A stretch of DNA of 64,000 nt, from positions 56,065,496 through 56,129,495 of the forward strand of contig OZ024734.1 in assembly GCA_964016875.1 (NCBI GenBank). Reading direction: 5' to 3'. The notes under the pieces are model-generated. The model did not search any database and was not told the DNA's origin. It was given only the letters and a program-made list of their open reading frames with translations. This DNA is from Fallopia convolvulus (lineage: Eukaryota > Streptophyta > Magnoliopsida > Caryophyllales > Polygonaceae). The translations under genes and the position numbers were made by a program. Position 1 is the stretch's first letter, and every line of letters starts with the position of its first letter. Of the stretch, positions 1 through 11,240 are shown piece after piece.

Positions 1-866
1 GGCCAGGCCATTGGGCGGGAAAACCAAATGGCTTGCAACGACGATCGGCCAGATGCTGCCGAGGGGACCGCCATCTCCTCCGCGCTGCTCACTCACCTTC
101 ATCCCTCATTTGTGCCCCGCCTTGATCGAATGATCGAGCATGACAATGGAGTATATATATAACTGATCGATGATCAGGCTAGCTAGGCAGCGTAATTTTT
201 TCGTCAAACTAATATATATATGTCATCCTATATTGGTCAGGTTATTTCTGCTAGTCAACCAAATAAATATGAACCGTTACGTTTGTATCTTCTTATGATC
301 TGATATACATACTTTTTTTTTGGTGGAATATGATCTGATATACTTGATGTGATTGTATGTTGAAACTATATATACAATTTCGTTATTTATCGATCTCAAC
401 TACCGGCCGAGAGAGGTAGACATATGCATTGGTTAATTGTAAACTACTGTATTTTCCATTACTATATTGTATTTTTGTTAATATAAATGCTACTAAGAGT
501 TTGGATCATATGAGAGCACTAAATATAGTACGTGTAGTAAAAGGATGACTATTGTTGTATTAAAGAAAATAAAGAGTTAAGATGGGCGATAAAAATGTAA
601 ATAATACTATAATGTTTTCTTACTATTTGAGGTGCATAATCAATCATTGAAAGTGCACATAAAAAACATGTAAAATGTATATTTATGCATTCAAAGTGTA
701 AGTATATATGTAATGAAAATTTAGGTATTAAAAATTATAAATGTATATTTTAGTTGGATGTACAGTATATGCTTATTAAAAAAATGAACAATTTATATAA
801 AAAGTTTAAAATGTATGATAAATATGCCTTTATCCCTACTTATTATTAGTGTGCTATGAAAAATAA
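1..866. other. AT-rich intergenic DNA
   Basis: I see no gene here. The stretch is AT-rich, with short tandem TA tracts and no open frame resembling a known protein. The only structured element is the small T-run insertion with flanking direct repeats at 294-343, listed separately. The left edge (1-120) is GC-richer and could be the tail of a neighbouring gene, but I cannot support that. Confidence 0.6.
294..343 (-). repeat. Micro-retroposon scar 1
   Basis: A perfect 15-bp direct repeat (tatgatctgatatac, 294-308 and 329-343) flanks a 20-nt insert containing nine T followed by ggtggaa. Read on the minus strand, the insert is TTCCACC followed by A9 and GTAT. This has the layout of a retroposed 3' end with target-site duplication, but almost no element body. 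See the matching scars at 28688, 40063 and 59745. Confidence 0.55.
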
Positions 867-1312
867 TGAAGATAAATATTTTTTTTTTTTGGTCTTGTCT
901 TTTGGCTCGCCCGGTTCGATCGGTCGGACACCGCTCTACATCCGGACCGGGTACTTCGTGGCCCCATTTTGGGGGAGACTCTCCCAATATCAATTTTTCC
1001 ATACATGCTGCCAGTGAGATTCGAACTTCGAACCTCCTGCACAACACTTAAGGAGTCTAGCACCACTTTACCACTAGACCAACTGAGTATTGGTTTTTTC
1101 TTGTCTTTTGGCTCGCCCGGTTCGATCGGTCGGACACCGCTCTACATCCGGACCGGGTACTTCGTGGCCCCATTTTGGGGGAGACTCTCCCAATATCAAT
1201 TTTTCCATACATGTTGCCAGTGAGATTCGAACTTCGAACCTCCTGCACAACACTTAAAGAATCTAGCACCACTTTACCACTAGACCAACTGAGTATTGGT
1301 GAAGATAAATAT
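867..1312 (-). mobile_element. Dimeric tRNA-derived SINE with 13-bp TSD
   Basis: Two near-identical units of about 200 bp lie head to tail (880-1094 and 1095-1300). One perfect 13-bp duplication (tgaagataaatat, 867-879 and 1300-1312) brackets the pair. On the minus strand each unit starts with a tRNA-like head: an A box (TGGTCTAGTGG) and, about 45 nt later, a B box (AGTTCGAATCTC). The outer 3' end is a poly(A) tract (T-run at 880-890 on the plus strand). A short A5 run joins the two units. The single outer TSD implies that the dimer was retroposed as one RNA, rather than two separate insertions. I cannot assign the SINE family from memory. Confidence 0.8.
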
Positions 1313-1499
1313 ATCTTCCTAGAAACAGCATCAAAAGCAATAATGTTGGTATAATATTTGATCCAACAAAAAAGATAGATAAGACAAGAGTCGGTGTGAG
1401 CTGGAATCATTCCATTATTAGGATACGGGTGGCCCCCACAAACCTTCGGAGGAGGTTTCGGTTGCTTAAATTTTGACCCGTCAACGCGGCGGCGATGCA

Positions 1500-2254
1500 A
1501 CGCCAACTCTCTTTCCTTTCCTTTCCTTTTTATGCAAATTTGGCAACTTGTCTGTCTGTCTGGCTTTCTTATACGCCATTCTTCCCTCCACAACGCACCT
1601 CCTCCTCCTCCAAATTCCAAAAGGTTAGTTCGAATTTCCCCTCTTTTCTTCAATTTCCTCTACTTTTTGTGTTTCCGTTTCTAGCTAGGTGATCAATTCT
1701 ACGTTTTTTGCCTTCTTTTTCTGTGTATTTCTTGTTATTGTCAAGGAATCAACTTCTGTGATCATGCTTTCAAATTTGCATTGATCAATCTCCATCTTCT
1801 TGTTTTTTAAGGATCGCGCTAATGATGCAGCATATCTAAACCCTAAACCAAAACCTACGTTTATTATATCTTCTAAGATAATCGGTTGGTTTCCAATAAA
1901 TTGCCCGTTTGGTTGAATTTCATATCTATATATACTCAAACGCCAATAAGATCAATGTTTGATCAACGTTATGAGATCATATCAGATGGGTTTTGGGGCT
2001 TATTTTATGTTGTTGTTTGATTAGATTTGGATAAAATTCTTTCAATTTGAAGAATGAATTATCCTTTCTTGAAACTGATCTATATTTGGATACAATTGTG
2101 TTGTGTTATGTTGGACAGTGGTGATCATATATTGATGAAATTAGCAGCAGTAGGTTCCTCTGTTTCCTGCAACTTGGGAAACAAGAACTACTACTCTTTC
2201 TGGATTCGCGCCTCTTCCCTCCCAAGGATCATTCGGTAATCGAATCCTTTGAAA
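1500..2254 (+). promoter_or_regulatory. Likely 5' leader and leader intron of the S6 kinase gene
   Basis: A pyrimidine-rich tract (tttcctttcctttccttt, about 1510-1528) lies 740 bp before the start codon. A good donor (AAAAG|GTTAGT, about 1623) and candidate acceptors (GGACAG near 2117 or GCAGCAG near 2150) suggest a 5' UTR intron of about 0.5 kb. Transcription start is not determined. Confidence 0.4.
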
Positions 2255-3707
2255 ATGGTTGCCGCCCAGTTTGCTGGTTTGAGTGCTGCTGCCCAGATGG
2301 GTAACAATCTGTTGCTCATCGTCCCGAGTCCTTCGGATGATGATGATTTCTCTGATGTGTTTGGTCCACTTCCCTCCTCGCAAGCTCAACAACCCACTGT
2401 TGAATTGGAGGATTTGTACAATGATGATATCTCATCATCAGGTGGTGATGGTTGTCCGGGGGTTGAGGACTTTGAGGTTCTAAAGGTGGTTGGAAAGGGC
2501 GCGTTTGGGAAGGTATATCAAGTGAGGGAGAAAGGGAATGGCAAAATCTACGCAATGAAGGTTGTTCGGAAGGACAAGATGGTGGAGAGGAATCAGTGCG
2601 AGTACATGAGAGCCGAGAGGGATATATTGGCCAAGGTGAACCACCCCTTCATTGTCAACCTCAGGTGCTCCTTCCAGGTACGTGATCATTGTCCTTCCAA
2701 TTCAACAACGCATTGCTGTTCTTGTGATTCAAACGCATCACTGATCCTTTCGGTTTGATATATGGGTTGCAGACCAAATACAGGCTCTACCTTGTGCTCG
2801 ATTTCATTAATGGGGGTCATCTCTTCTTTCAACTCCATCGCCATGGCTTGTTCAGGGAGGAGCTGGCTCGTGTGTACGCTGCAGAGATCGTGTCTGCTGT
2901 CGCATACCTGCACGCTAATGGAATAATGCACCGAGACCTTAAGCCAGAGAACGTTCTCTTAGACGCCGACGGACACGTAAGTAACAAGACAACATTCTCA
3001 GATGATAATATGGTTTAAGTACTTTTTCTAAGAACAATAGTGTATTAACTTGGTTGGTTGTCCTTGATGTGAGCAGGTGGTGCTGACTGATTTCGGGCTG
3101 GCCAAGGAGTTCGAGGAGAGCACGAGATCCAACTCGATGTGCGGGACATTGGAGTACATGGCACCCGAGATCGTCCTTGGAAAAGGCCACGACAAGGCTG
3201 CTGATTGGTGGAGCGTAGGCGCTCTCTTGTATGAGATGCTCACTGGAAAGGTAAGAAACAAGTCTATATATGTCTGGTTTCATCAAGTTCAGTAAAAATG
3301 CGAAGCTCCTCACTCTTGGACCGATGTGGTTGCAGCCGCCGTTTAGCGGGGGAAACAGGCAGAAAATACAGCAGAAGATAGTCAAAGACAAGGTCAAGCT
3401 GCCGCCTTATCTGTCAAGCGAAGCGCATTCTCTGCTCAAGGGGCTGCTGCAGAAGGATGCGAGCAAGCGGTTGGGGAGCGGAGAGATCAAAGACCACAAG
3501 TGGTTCAAGCCTATTAACTGGAAGAAGCTCGATGCTCGGGAGATTCATCCGAGCTTCGTTCCGCTAGTTTCAGACAGCCGATGCACGGCCAATTTTGGAG
3601 AGCAGTGGACGGCGATGCCCCTTGTAGATTCCCCTGCTGCTACTCCAAAGTCGAATCCTAACCCTTTCAAGGAGTTCGAGTTTGTCAGCCAACTCAATTA
3701 CAATTAG
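2255..3707 (+). CDS. S6K: AGC protein kinase, p70 S6 kinase (AtPK1/AtPK19 type)
   Basis: Four coding exons (2255-2677, 2773-2976, 3077-3250, 3336-3707) give 390 residues. The start is the ATG at 2255 in strong context (aaaATGg). The N-terminus has an acidic stretch and FSDVFGPLP, which resembles the Raptor-binding TOS region of plant S6Ks. The kinase domain runs from about residue 73 to 330: GKGAFGKVY loop, AMKV lysine, HRDLKPEN, DFG, activation loop SNSMCGTLEYMAPE. AGC C-terminal motifs follow. The family phosphorylates ribosomal protein S6 downstream of TOR and PDK1. Two oddities: the protein is about 75 residues shorter than Arabidopsis S6Ks (mostly the acidic linker before the kinase), and the hydrophobic motif reads FKEFEFV, with Glu where the TOR-phosphorylated Thr normally sits. 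It could be a divergent paralogue. Family assignment is secure. Confidence 0.93.
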
Positions 3708-4483
3708 ATCTTCCCCATACACATACATCTTCCTTGCTTCATCTCTGACTTAACAGTCTTACACTTTGTAAATGTGATTCCGATTTGGGTGATTTTGGCA
3801 CCTGATTTACACCCACGCCCCTCATATACCAAATTGTATAAAAATTCATCGATTGAGTGTACTGCTAAATGCTAATATCATACTTATGTTTTTTTGGTAA
3901 TGCATATTTCATAATGTGATAACTGATAAAGCTATACTTAAATCATTCCAAATAGAATCAGTTAAGCAAATATCAAAGATCAATACACACCAAAAGAGAA
4001 GCAAAAAGCACCTGAACCCATACTTTTTTACAGAGTGAAGTCTAATGAAGCGTGACCCTGAAGTTTTTCATCAATTACTAGCATACACCTTCAACAAGTC
4101 TTCTATATAACTTTTCACGCTTCAACCAAATTCATTTACAGATATCTTCAGACAAATATATTATTCAGCAACGCATTTGCGATTTTTACCCAGCATTTGT
4201 AAAGAGATACACTGAACATGGTGACTCTAAGCTTAGATTCATGAAAAGGCGAGTACCTAATCTCATCATCCAGCATAAACAGAAAACCTACAACTCTCTT
4301 CCTTCCTTTGCCAGGTGTCATGTATGGAAGGTACCACACAAGTGAGAATGATATGTTATCCTGCGTGAATGGACTAAATTTCACCTTTTGTTGCTCCATC
4401 TATTTGCTCGCATTTTCGTGGGCAAGGCTTGAATATAGATAAACGGATGTCTACATTTGACATTGAAAGCTTCAAGATCAAAG
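3708..4483. other. Convergent 3' flanks of S6K and thioredoxin
   Basis: This spacer lies between two convergent genes and should contain both 3' UTRs. I see no conserved coding frame and no transposon boundary. A short AT-rich open frame on the minus strand (4148-4399) has no recognisable domain, and I do not call it a gene. Confidence 0.5.
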
Positions 4484-5645
4484 TCATGTCTGCTGTTTGG
4501 GAGAAGATTCAGCCAATGCAGCTACCTTCTTCAAGAGTTGTTCCTTGTTCGCTCCTACTAGCTTATCCACCGGTTGACCATTTCTAAGGAAGTGGAAGGT
4601 TGGTGTCGCTTTAACATCCCATGACGTGCTCAGATCCTGTCCAAGGACCCAAATTTGTCTAATAAAATGCTAAAATAAAAACAATACTTTTGAGGGGTCT
4701 CCAAAAGAACAGTCAAAAGATACTTACTGCCAACTCATCCACGTCTACAGTTAGGAACAAGATGTTACTATGGTTATCAGCAATTTCACGATAGATTGGA
4801 ACCATTGATTTACAAGGAGTGCACCATGGTGCGCTGAAATTTGCCACTACCTGTATAGTTAAAAGGTCAGGATACACCAAAGTTAGTTTGGCCCAAGAGT
4901 TGGATTATCAGACTGAGAGTGCAAACGCAAAAGAACACATCCCACTCTACAGTAACTTACGGGTATGCCATTATTATTTGCTTCTGAAAGCTTTGCTTCC
5001 CAAGTCTCAAAGGTAGTCACGAGTTGCACATTCCCACCAGCCAGGTGAAATGTTTCATTCTCATCATCTTCGTCTTCAGTGGCATTGCACAGCTGCAAGG
5101 ATCATGAAATGTTTAACTAAACATGACAAAAAAGTGGACAAAGAAGAGAAAGGTCTGAAAAAAAAACTAAAAAGAGGAAGGTAACAATGAAAAGGAAAGA
5201 GGTATAGCCATACAGGGAAAGATAAATGACTTGTTGCTTATGAAAAAGCAACTTCAAAAGAGTCAGACCATCTAGCTATTTATGTGTCCCTCCAATGAAT
5301 GATAGTTATATACTTAAATATCAAATTGGTAATTTCTTTTTATCATGCACATTTATGTAGATGAAAAACAAATGAGATTCCATTTACCGTTCACATATAT
5401 AGATGAAGCAATAAATCACTCAAGCTGAAGCATTTCTTGCATACAGAATAAAAGAATAAAGACAGAAGACAAAATGAAATGTTAACTCAGAGAAATTCCC
5501 TCAAAAAAAAAATTACTATTATGCACATTGCACATCAAGGAGAAGAGATTAAATTTGAAACATAAAGTATTTATGCTGGAAGAAAGATCAAGTTTCAGAC
5601 ATTTTAACTAGGGAAAATAATTACCTTATTCCAGCACTGCCCCAT
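4484..5645 (-). CDS. TRXH9: Thioredoxin h-type, acylated TRX h9-like
   Basis: Four exons read on the minus strand (5645-5625, 5092-4961, 4850-4728, 4636-4484) join in phase to 142 residues. The tiny first exon encodes MGQCWNK. Gly2 and Cys4 form the MGxC N-myristoylation/palmitoylation signal known from Arabidopsis TRX h9, which targets the protein to membranes and cell-to-cell movement. A thioredoxin fold follows: GGNVQLVTT, then VVANFSAPWCTPCK with the redox dithiol, DVDELA, cis-Pro in KATPTFHF, and the VGANK helix. The role is reduction of disulfides in target proteins. The active site is WCTPC rather than the usual WCGPC or WCPPC, so the first intervening residue is Thr. The conserved Trp and both Cys are present, so it should be catalytically competent. 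A leader exon probably lies near 6740-6930. Confidence 0.9.
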
Positions 5646-6736
5646 TAAAGCAAAGGCAGTTGACTCTTGCCTTCAAATATCTGTTGAAAGTAAGGTAATT
5701 CTTGTCTGTAAAGAATTACCTTGAGAAAGAGGGAACCGCCAAACTGTCTGATAAGTAAGAAACACATGAAATTCAGTTGACTGAATACTTCTACATACCA
5801 TAGGACACGTGGTACAAAATTGCATGCAGACTAGAGTACGCTATATAATTGAACTGAGAAAATTCTCCATTTCAAGTTTTCAACCTCAAAAGCTCCAGAA
5901 TGATAGTTATTACTCATTACAACTTATCTTCAACTAGTCAAGCCAAGATGGAATTTTTACATAGGACCCAGTGAAACCTACGAACTTTAGAGTTATGTGC
6001 AACAAGTAGAGCAACTAGGATTACTAGAAAAACAGGTACATTACATTCATTATCCACAAAAATCTTACAGGTTGGTATTTGATTCCACCTTACGGATAAA
6101 CATGTCTATGATCCCAATGGCTTCATTTATTACAGCCTCATAAGAAGTTCGCCATAACCGTTATTAGTGTTTTCAGATAGAAACTATGTTGAATTACCAT
6201 TTAGGCCAAGATTATCTAGAATTACAATTGGGGAAAACACAAGCAACTGGGATTTGTTACTCTTTGTGCTCCTCTCAAATTTTATTCAACTTTCTAGCCA
6301 AGACCTGTATGGACATATCAAAATCTGTTTCCTTGACTGTTATTTTACAGAATATGGCCTTAGTCTCCCAAGAGGTCCAAATTACTCGTTATAACCTACA
6401 AGATTGTTTCTATCTAGCTGGCTAAGGTTGTGGCAGCCGATGCACAAATCCATTAAACTACCGGGTTGATAATGAATAGAAGAGGCTAAATTCCCAAATG
6501 TCTCCGTCTTTACCCTAATTTTGTATGACAAACGGGAATTTCAAAAAGAAAAGATATGCGGCGGGCTATTTTATCAACCACAAAAAATACGTTTCGAATT
6601 CAGAAAGAAGACGTGCATTCTCACAATTCCATAGTTTCGCAGCAAATCATTCTTCTGGATACTTATTCCCATAGAGATCGAATTGATGAGGGGAAAAAAA
6701 CTCTGTATGGTGACGCAAAATGAAGGATGATGATAC

Positions 6737-6930
6737 CTTTGTAAATTCAATCGTCAGACGGCGGGAGAATTGGGCGAAAATCCACCTCTCTGATAATCTG
6801 GCCGCGGCGGCGTGCAACTCTTCGAAGAATTGACGTAGAAGAGGAAAACTTGTCAAAAGTTGTTCAATTCCAAACTGGAAAACGTAAATCGTCAAAAGTA
6901 TTCCTGGGAGAGCTTTTTTGGTGTGGAGGA
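6737..6930 (-). promoter_or_regulatory. Likely 5' UTR exon of the thioredoxin gene
   Basis: On the minus strand a GA-rich stretch (about 6945-6930) leads into sequence ending with a clean donor (ACAAAG|GTATCA, exon end 6737). The matching acceptor (TTCAACAG) sits just before the MGQC exon, so exon 2 would start at 5680. This implies a 5' UTR intron of about 1.06 kb. The open frame across this exon does not continue into the thioredoxin frame. Confidence 0.45.
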
Positions 6931-7309
6931 ATTTGTTTCTCTCTCTTCTCTCTCTGAAGTCTGAACGCCCAATCTAACCTGTCTACGACTCTAATTACGA
7001 AACTACCCTCTTTCCATTTCCTCCCTAAAAAACCTATCACGGAGCAGGAGCTAAAAATGGCCAGAAATGTGAACAAATTAGTTGCAATTTGCAAACATAC
7101 AATACACAATGACAAGATCTTTTTCTTTGCTGAACACGTGATAAAATGAAGCATGAGCTATGCCTTCCTTGAAAGGCCACATAATAGAACCCAACAGATA
7201 AATTTGCAGCTACACAACATCCACAAAATGCAGACACTAACTAATTAGCAATACCGAATTACAAAACACATCATCATCATAAACTGGCGCTTAAGAGCCT
7301 GATTTCGAC

Positions 7310-9298
7310 TCACGGGGTGACGACGTTCGAATCCTTGGACCTTTCGTCGGACGAAGGCGGGTCAGCATCCATGTCAGCTTGGCTGAGGTCCTGGATCATC
7401 CTGACGACTTGTTCCATTTCAGGCCTACTATCAGGGACCCGAGCCACGCAGGCCAACGCAATCTGAAGCATATGGACCATCTCTTCTTCCGCGTTCGGAC
7501 TCCTCAACAGCTCGGAATCGAACACCTCCGAAGTCCACTCCTCCCGCACCACCGACTGGACCCACCTCGGGAGGTCTACCACGTCGTTCTGCGCGTGAGG
7601 GGACTTGACAGGCGCTTTCCCTGTCAGCATCTCCAGCAAGAGAACTCCGAAGCTGTAGACGTCAGACTTCTGGGTGGTTTTTCTGGTCTCGATCACCTCG
7701 GGAGCATGGTACCCCACGCTTCTCGAGTTGATGGCCGGGTGAAAGTTCATCATCAGCGTCAGTCCGAAATCCGATACGAGCCCGTCGAGGTCTCGAGTCA
7801 GGAGGACATTCGACGACTTTATGTTGCCGTGGATGAACTTGCCACCCCCGCCCTCTGAGTGGATGTGGAGGATTCCTCTTGCAATGTCTAGTAAGATCTT
7901 CATTCTCACATTCCAATTCAGTGGGTTGCTTCTCCCATTTCCCCTGTACCCTGAATTCCAAGGAAACATCGGAGTAAGAAAAAATGGCGATTAATGTGCA
8001 AGAGCTAGAGACAAGAGCATATCTATATACATACCGTGCAAGAGCAAGGCTAAGCTGCCGCCGGCTACATAGTCGTAAACAAGAAGCTTTTCATCTTTAG
8101 AATAATAGTAAGCACGGAGAGGCACAACGTTTCGATGCTGAGCAACCTTGCTAATTATCTCTATGTTTTGTTCAAACTCCCTTTTGGCAATCCCCACTTC
8201 CTTGAGTCTTTTCACCACAACGGTTGTACCCTCATCAAGTATAGCCTTATATGCCGTTCCATAGCTCCCTTTGCCAAGGACCTCTGCAGAAGCCCTGAGT
8301 AGATCCTCGAGATCGAAATTATAAGCACATCCTTCAAAGAAGACCAACTTGTTCTTCTCCGCGTCTTGTATACCGCTCCCAAAAGCTTCACTAGACATCT
8401 GGATTTTCTTGTTATTGTCTGCCTTCTCTTTCGGCACATTGTTCTTCTCTTGAAGGCCTTTTCTCTTCAAATAGCAAACCAAGATCACAACCATGAATAG
8501 TAAGAATAAAACGCAACCGACAACAACTATGGCAACTAGCACACCCATGCTCAGTTTCTTACTGGGCTTGGGACCAACCGGTGATGAGATAGGAGAAAGT
8601 GGAAAGGCGCTAGTGCAGTTAGCCAAAGGTGGCCCGCACAAGGAGTTTCCCAAAAACGAGGAGCTAGAGAAGTTCTGAAGAGAACTCGGGATTGAGCCAT
8701 TCAGCTTGTTGTGGCTCAAGTTTATGAGCTTAAGCCTGGGAAGATGGAGAGGAGGGATAGGTCCAGAAAGTAAATTGTCTTGGAGGTTCAACATGGCAAG
8801 GTTGGTCAAGTTTTGGACAGTTGGTGGGATTTCTCCTGTGAACAAGTTAGAGGACAAATCCAAGGCAACGAGTCGAGGCGGGAGAGATTCTGGAATACTG
8901 CCTGAAAAGTTGTTGTCTTGGAGGAAGAGGAATTGGAGGGTTGGTATTGAAGTAATGTCTGGGGGTAGACCACCTGAAAAGTAGTTGGATCTGAGGCTTA
9001 AGACTTTAAGAGAATCTAGCTTCCCAATTGTGCCAGGTGGAATAGTCCCGAGGAATCCAACACCAGGGAGGCGAATGGCGGTTACACGAGTATGATCTCC
9101 ATTGCAACTTATCCCGACCCAAGAAGTGCAAACTGAGGAATTAGTATTCCAGTTCAATATCCTGCTATGAGGCACTTTTGAAGATAAATCAAGAAGAGCT
9201 TGCCTATCTGAGCTCAGATCTGCCAGAATCAGAGGTATCATGACCAATAGGAATCCAGGGAGGAAGAAATGAGACTTCATGGTTTTGGTTGATTGCAT
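7310..9298 (-). CDS. LRR receptor-like pseudokinase, At5g58300 type (LRR-III)
   Basis: Two exons (9298-8035 and 7950-7310) join at a split Gly codon to 634 residues. Order: signal peptide (MQSTKTM... then a hydrophobic run ending about residue 26), LRRNT domain with DRQALLDL and the C-x(6)-C cap pair, five to six leucine-rich repeats with LxxLxLxxNxFSGxIP, and an LCGPPLANC cap. A membrane span (VLVAIVVVGCVLFLLFMVVI) and a cytoplasmic kinase-like domain follow. The nucleotide loop GKGSYGTAYKA and the lysine in VVVKRL are kept. The catalytic loop reads HGNIKSSN instead of HRDxKxxN, so the catalytic Asp is lost; DFG is kept. The family is usually annotated as probable inactive receptor kinases that act as co-receptors or scaffolds. 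The in-frame Met at residue 7 is an alternative start. Confidence 0.92.
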
Positions 9299-9383
9299 GG
9301 TGATATGATTCAGTCGGCGAGCTTTTCTCTAGTCTTCTACTTTTATGAACACTTCCATTTATGCAGCTGCACTGGTATTGAAC

Positions 9384-11240
9384 CTGGAGAGCAGAAAGAG
9401 CCAGCATAAGCATAGAGACTAAGAAGTGAAAGAAAGAAAACAATAAGAGGTAAACTAGTATGGATATACATGTTGTATAATTGTAAACAAGGAAAACACA
9501 ACCTTTCTTTCATAAATATACACTCCTAGATTTATTAGGATTTCAGCGCATGAATGCAGTGAAGCCTCTCGCTAAGTGACGAGTACATATAACATGACAA
9601 ATCCCTCGTCTTAAACCTCACTAAACAAGAACCAATGGTTAAGAACCCGAAGCTTTTTAGCAAAGATAGGATAAGGGTTCCTGTTCTAGTTTAAGTTTTA
9701 AGAATCAAGAATCGATGCTTATAACACTAAGGATAAAGGGAAAACCATCCCAGGCCCAGGCCCTTCATAGTAGGCATCAAAGCATTTAAAAGCCACCTTT
9801 AATAGTTTTGGTATTGAAAGCTAATGCCACCTTTTGTTTTATGAATGCCTCTTTTTTCAATTCAGATCTTGAGAATTGTTGCATGTTACATGATGCTACC
9901 AAATTTTGCATGAGAAAAAGAAAATTAGCTGTGAAGAATCCAATGAAAGTTAAAGGAGGGCATATTATTGGTAGCCAAAAGAAAAAGTGTAGCGCAAACA
10001 AGATAAAAAAGAAAAACAAGGTAAAGTAAGCATTTTTTTCTGCTTTTCTTGTTATTATCTCTTTTATTTTTTGGTTTTTCTTGTTTTGACATCCTAAAGA
10101 CATGGGAATTAAGTTTGCTCTGTTAACTCAGCTTTCAAAGGGAGCGTCACCCATACTTGTCGCTTAATTACCAAGTAAAGAAAGCTAAGCCAGAACGTAA
10201 TCTCAATTAGAGCATAAAACAACAGCCCGTGCTATAAGCTCACATAAAACAACAGACTCATATAAAGCATGCCATGGACAGCAATCAAGGAGACAAGCAT
10301 AAAACAGCAACTAAACCACATATTACGTTTTCTTCATTGTCAAACGTACTACAGTTAAAAAAAATCATACTACAAATTCTAGGACAGTATAATTATGCAG
10401 GAGCAATTTATAGACCAGACCAGCAAAGATAGAGGGACAATGATGGCGAACGAGCAATCGAATCAATGGCCATACCGAACTTATGGTCCACAAACTATTC
10501 CATTTCCAATCATATTTCAAACAGAAGACTTAATCCTTAAGGTAGAGGGGTTTTAAAAATATTTTTAGAAAAAAAAAGTAAAAATGAATGATTTACAAGC
10601 TGCTGGTGCTGAACACAGCTTGGTCATAGTGTCATACTAGATTTAAAGACCAAGGCTCTATAATTTGCTGTAAGGGACTTCAAATTGCTACATTACAAGG
10701 CAAAGCATGACTGCAGCTGCTCACCAGAAATTTATATCAGAGTCTCTTCAAATAACATAGAATATACTGGCCACAGTAGAATCCATGCTTTGAACAACCA
10801 GAAATACACAAGCTACTTGACTAATCCCACTCAAACACAACCACTCAAGAGCACAAAGCAGGATATAGTTAGTTGTGAAGAGACTAGAAAGAGTGTGAAG
10901 TTGCAGCCAACGGAAAAGGGGAGGAAACCCTAGCTAGTAAATTTTACTTAACTTAAACATGTACCTATATGTGAAAGAGAATTGCAATTTTGAACAAAAC
11001 AAAATACAGCAAGAAAGAGCTTAAACCTCAGACGAAGAGTATGCAGAGCTGGGCAGGTTGAAAGCAACAAAACACTAAGATAAATTGACAGCAAGTAGGA
11101 AGAAGTGAGCCCAATTTACAGCCTTTAACTCCCTTCTCCCCTCTCTTTTCCTTTTCCTTCTCTGGGATTTTTTTATTCTCCCTTTCAGAAGACAAGGACA
11201 GTGTCGGTAAACCCAAACCTGAAACCTTGGTCCCTGGCAA
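9384..11240 (-). promoter_or_regulatory. Probable 5' leader with a 1.6 kb intron for the LRR receptor gene
   Basis: On the minus strand an acceptor (CTCTCCAG, exon start 9383) lies about 85 nt upstream of the receptor ATG. An upstream GA-rich leader-like stretch (about 11180-11100) ends in a donor-like CTGAG|GTTTAA near 11027. I infer a 5' UTR intron of about 1.64 kb. Nothing else in 9400-11000 looks like a gene; an adenine-rich region near 9950-10020 has no protein similarity I recognise. Confidence 0.4.

Noticed and set aside
1057..1653. 198-residue open frame on the minus strand across the SINE dimer
   Set aside because: It is an artefact of the SINE tandem repeat; it has no recognisable domain and repeats the same peptide from both SINE units.
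4148..4399. 83-residue minus-strand frame downstream of thioredoxin
   Set aside because: No domain, wrong composition for a gene, and it lies in the expected 3' flank.
7379..7858. 159-residue plus-strand frame opposite the receptor pseudokinase
   Set aside because: Shadow of the GC-rich kinase coding strand.
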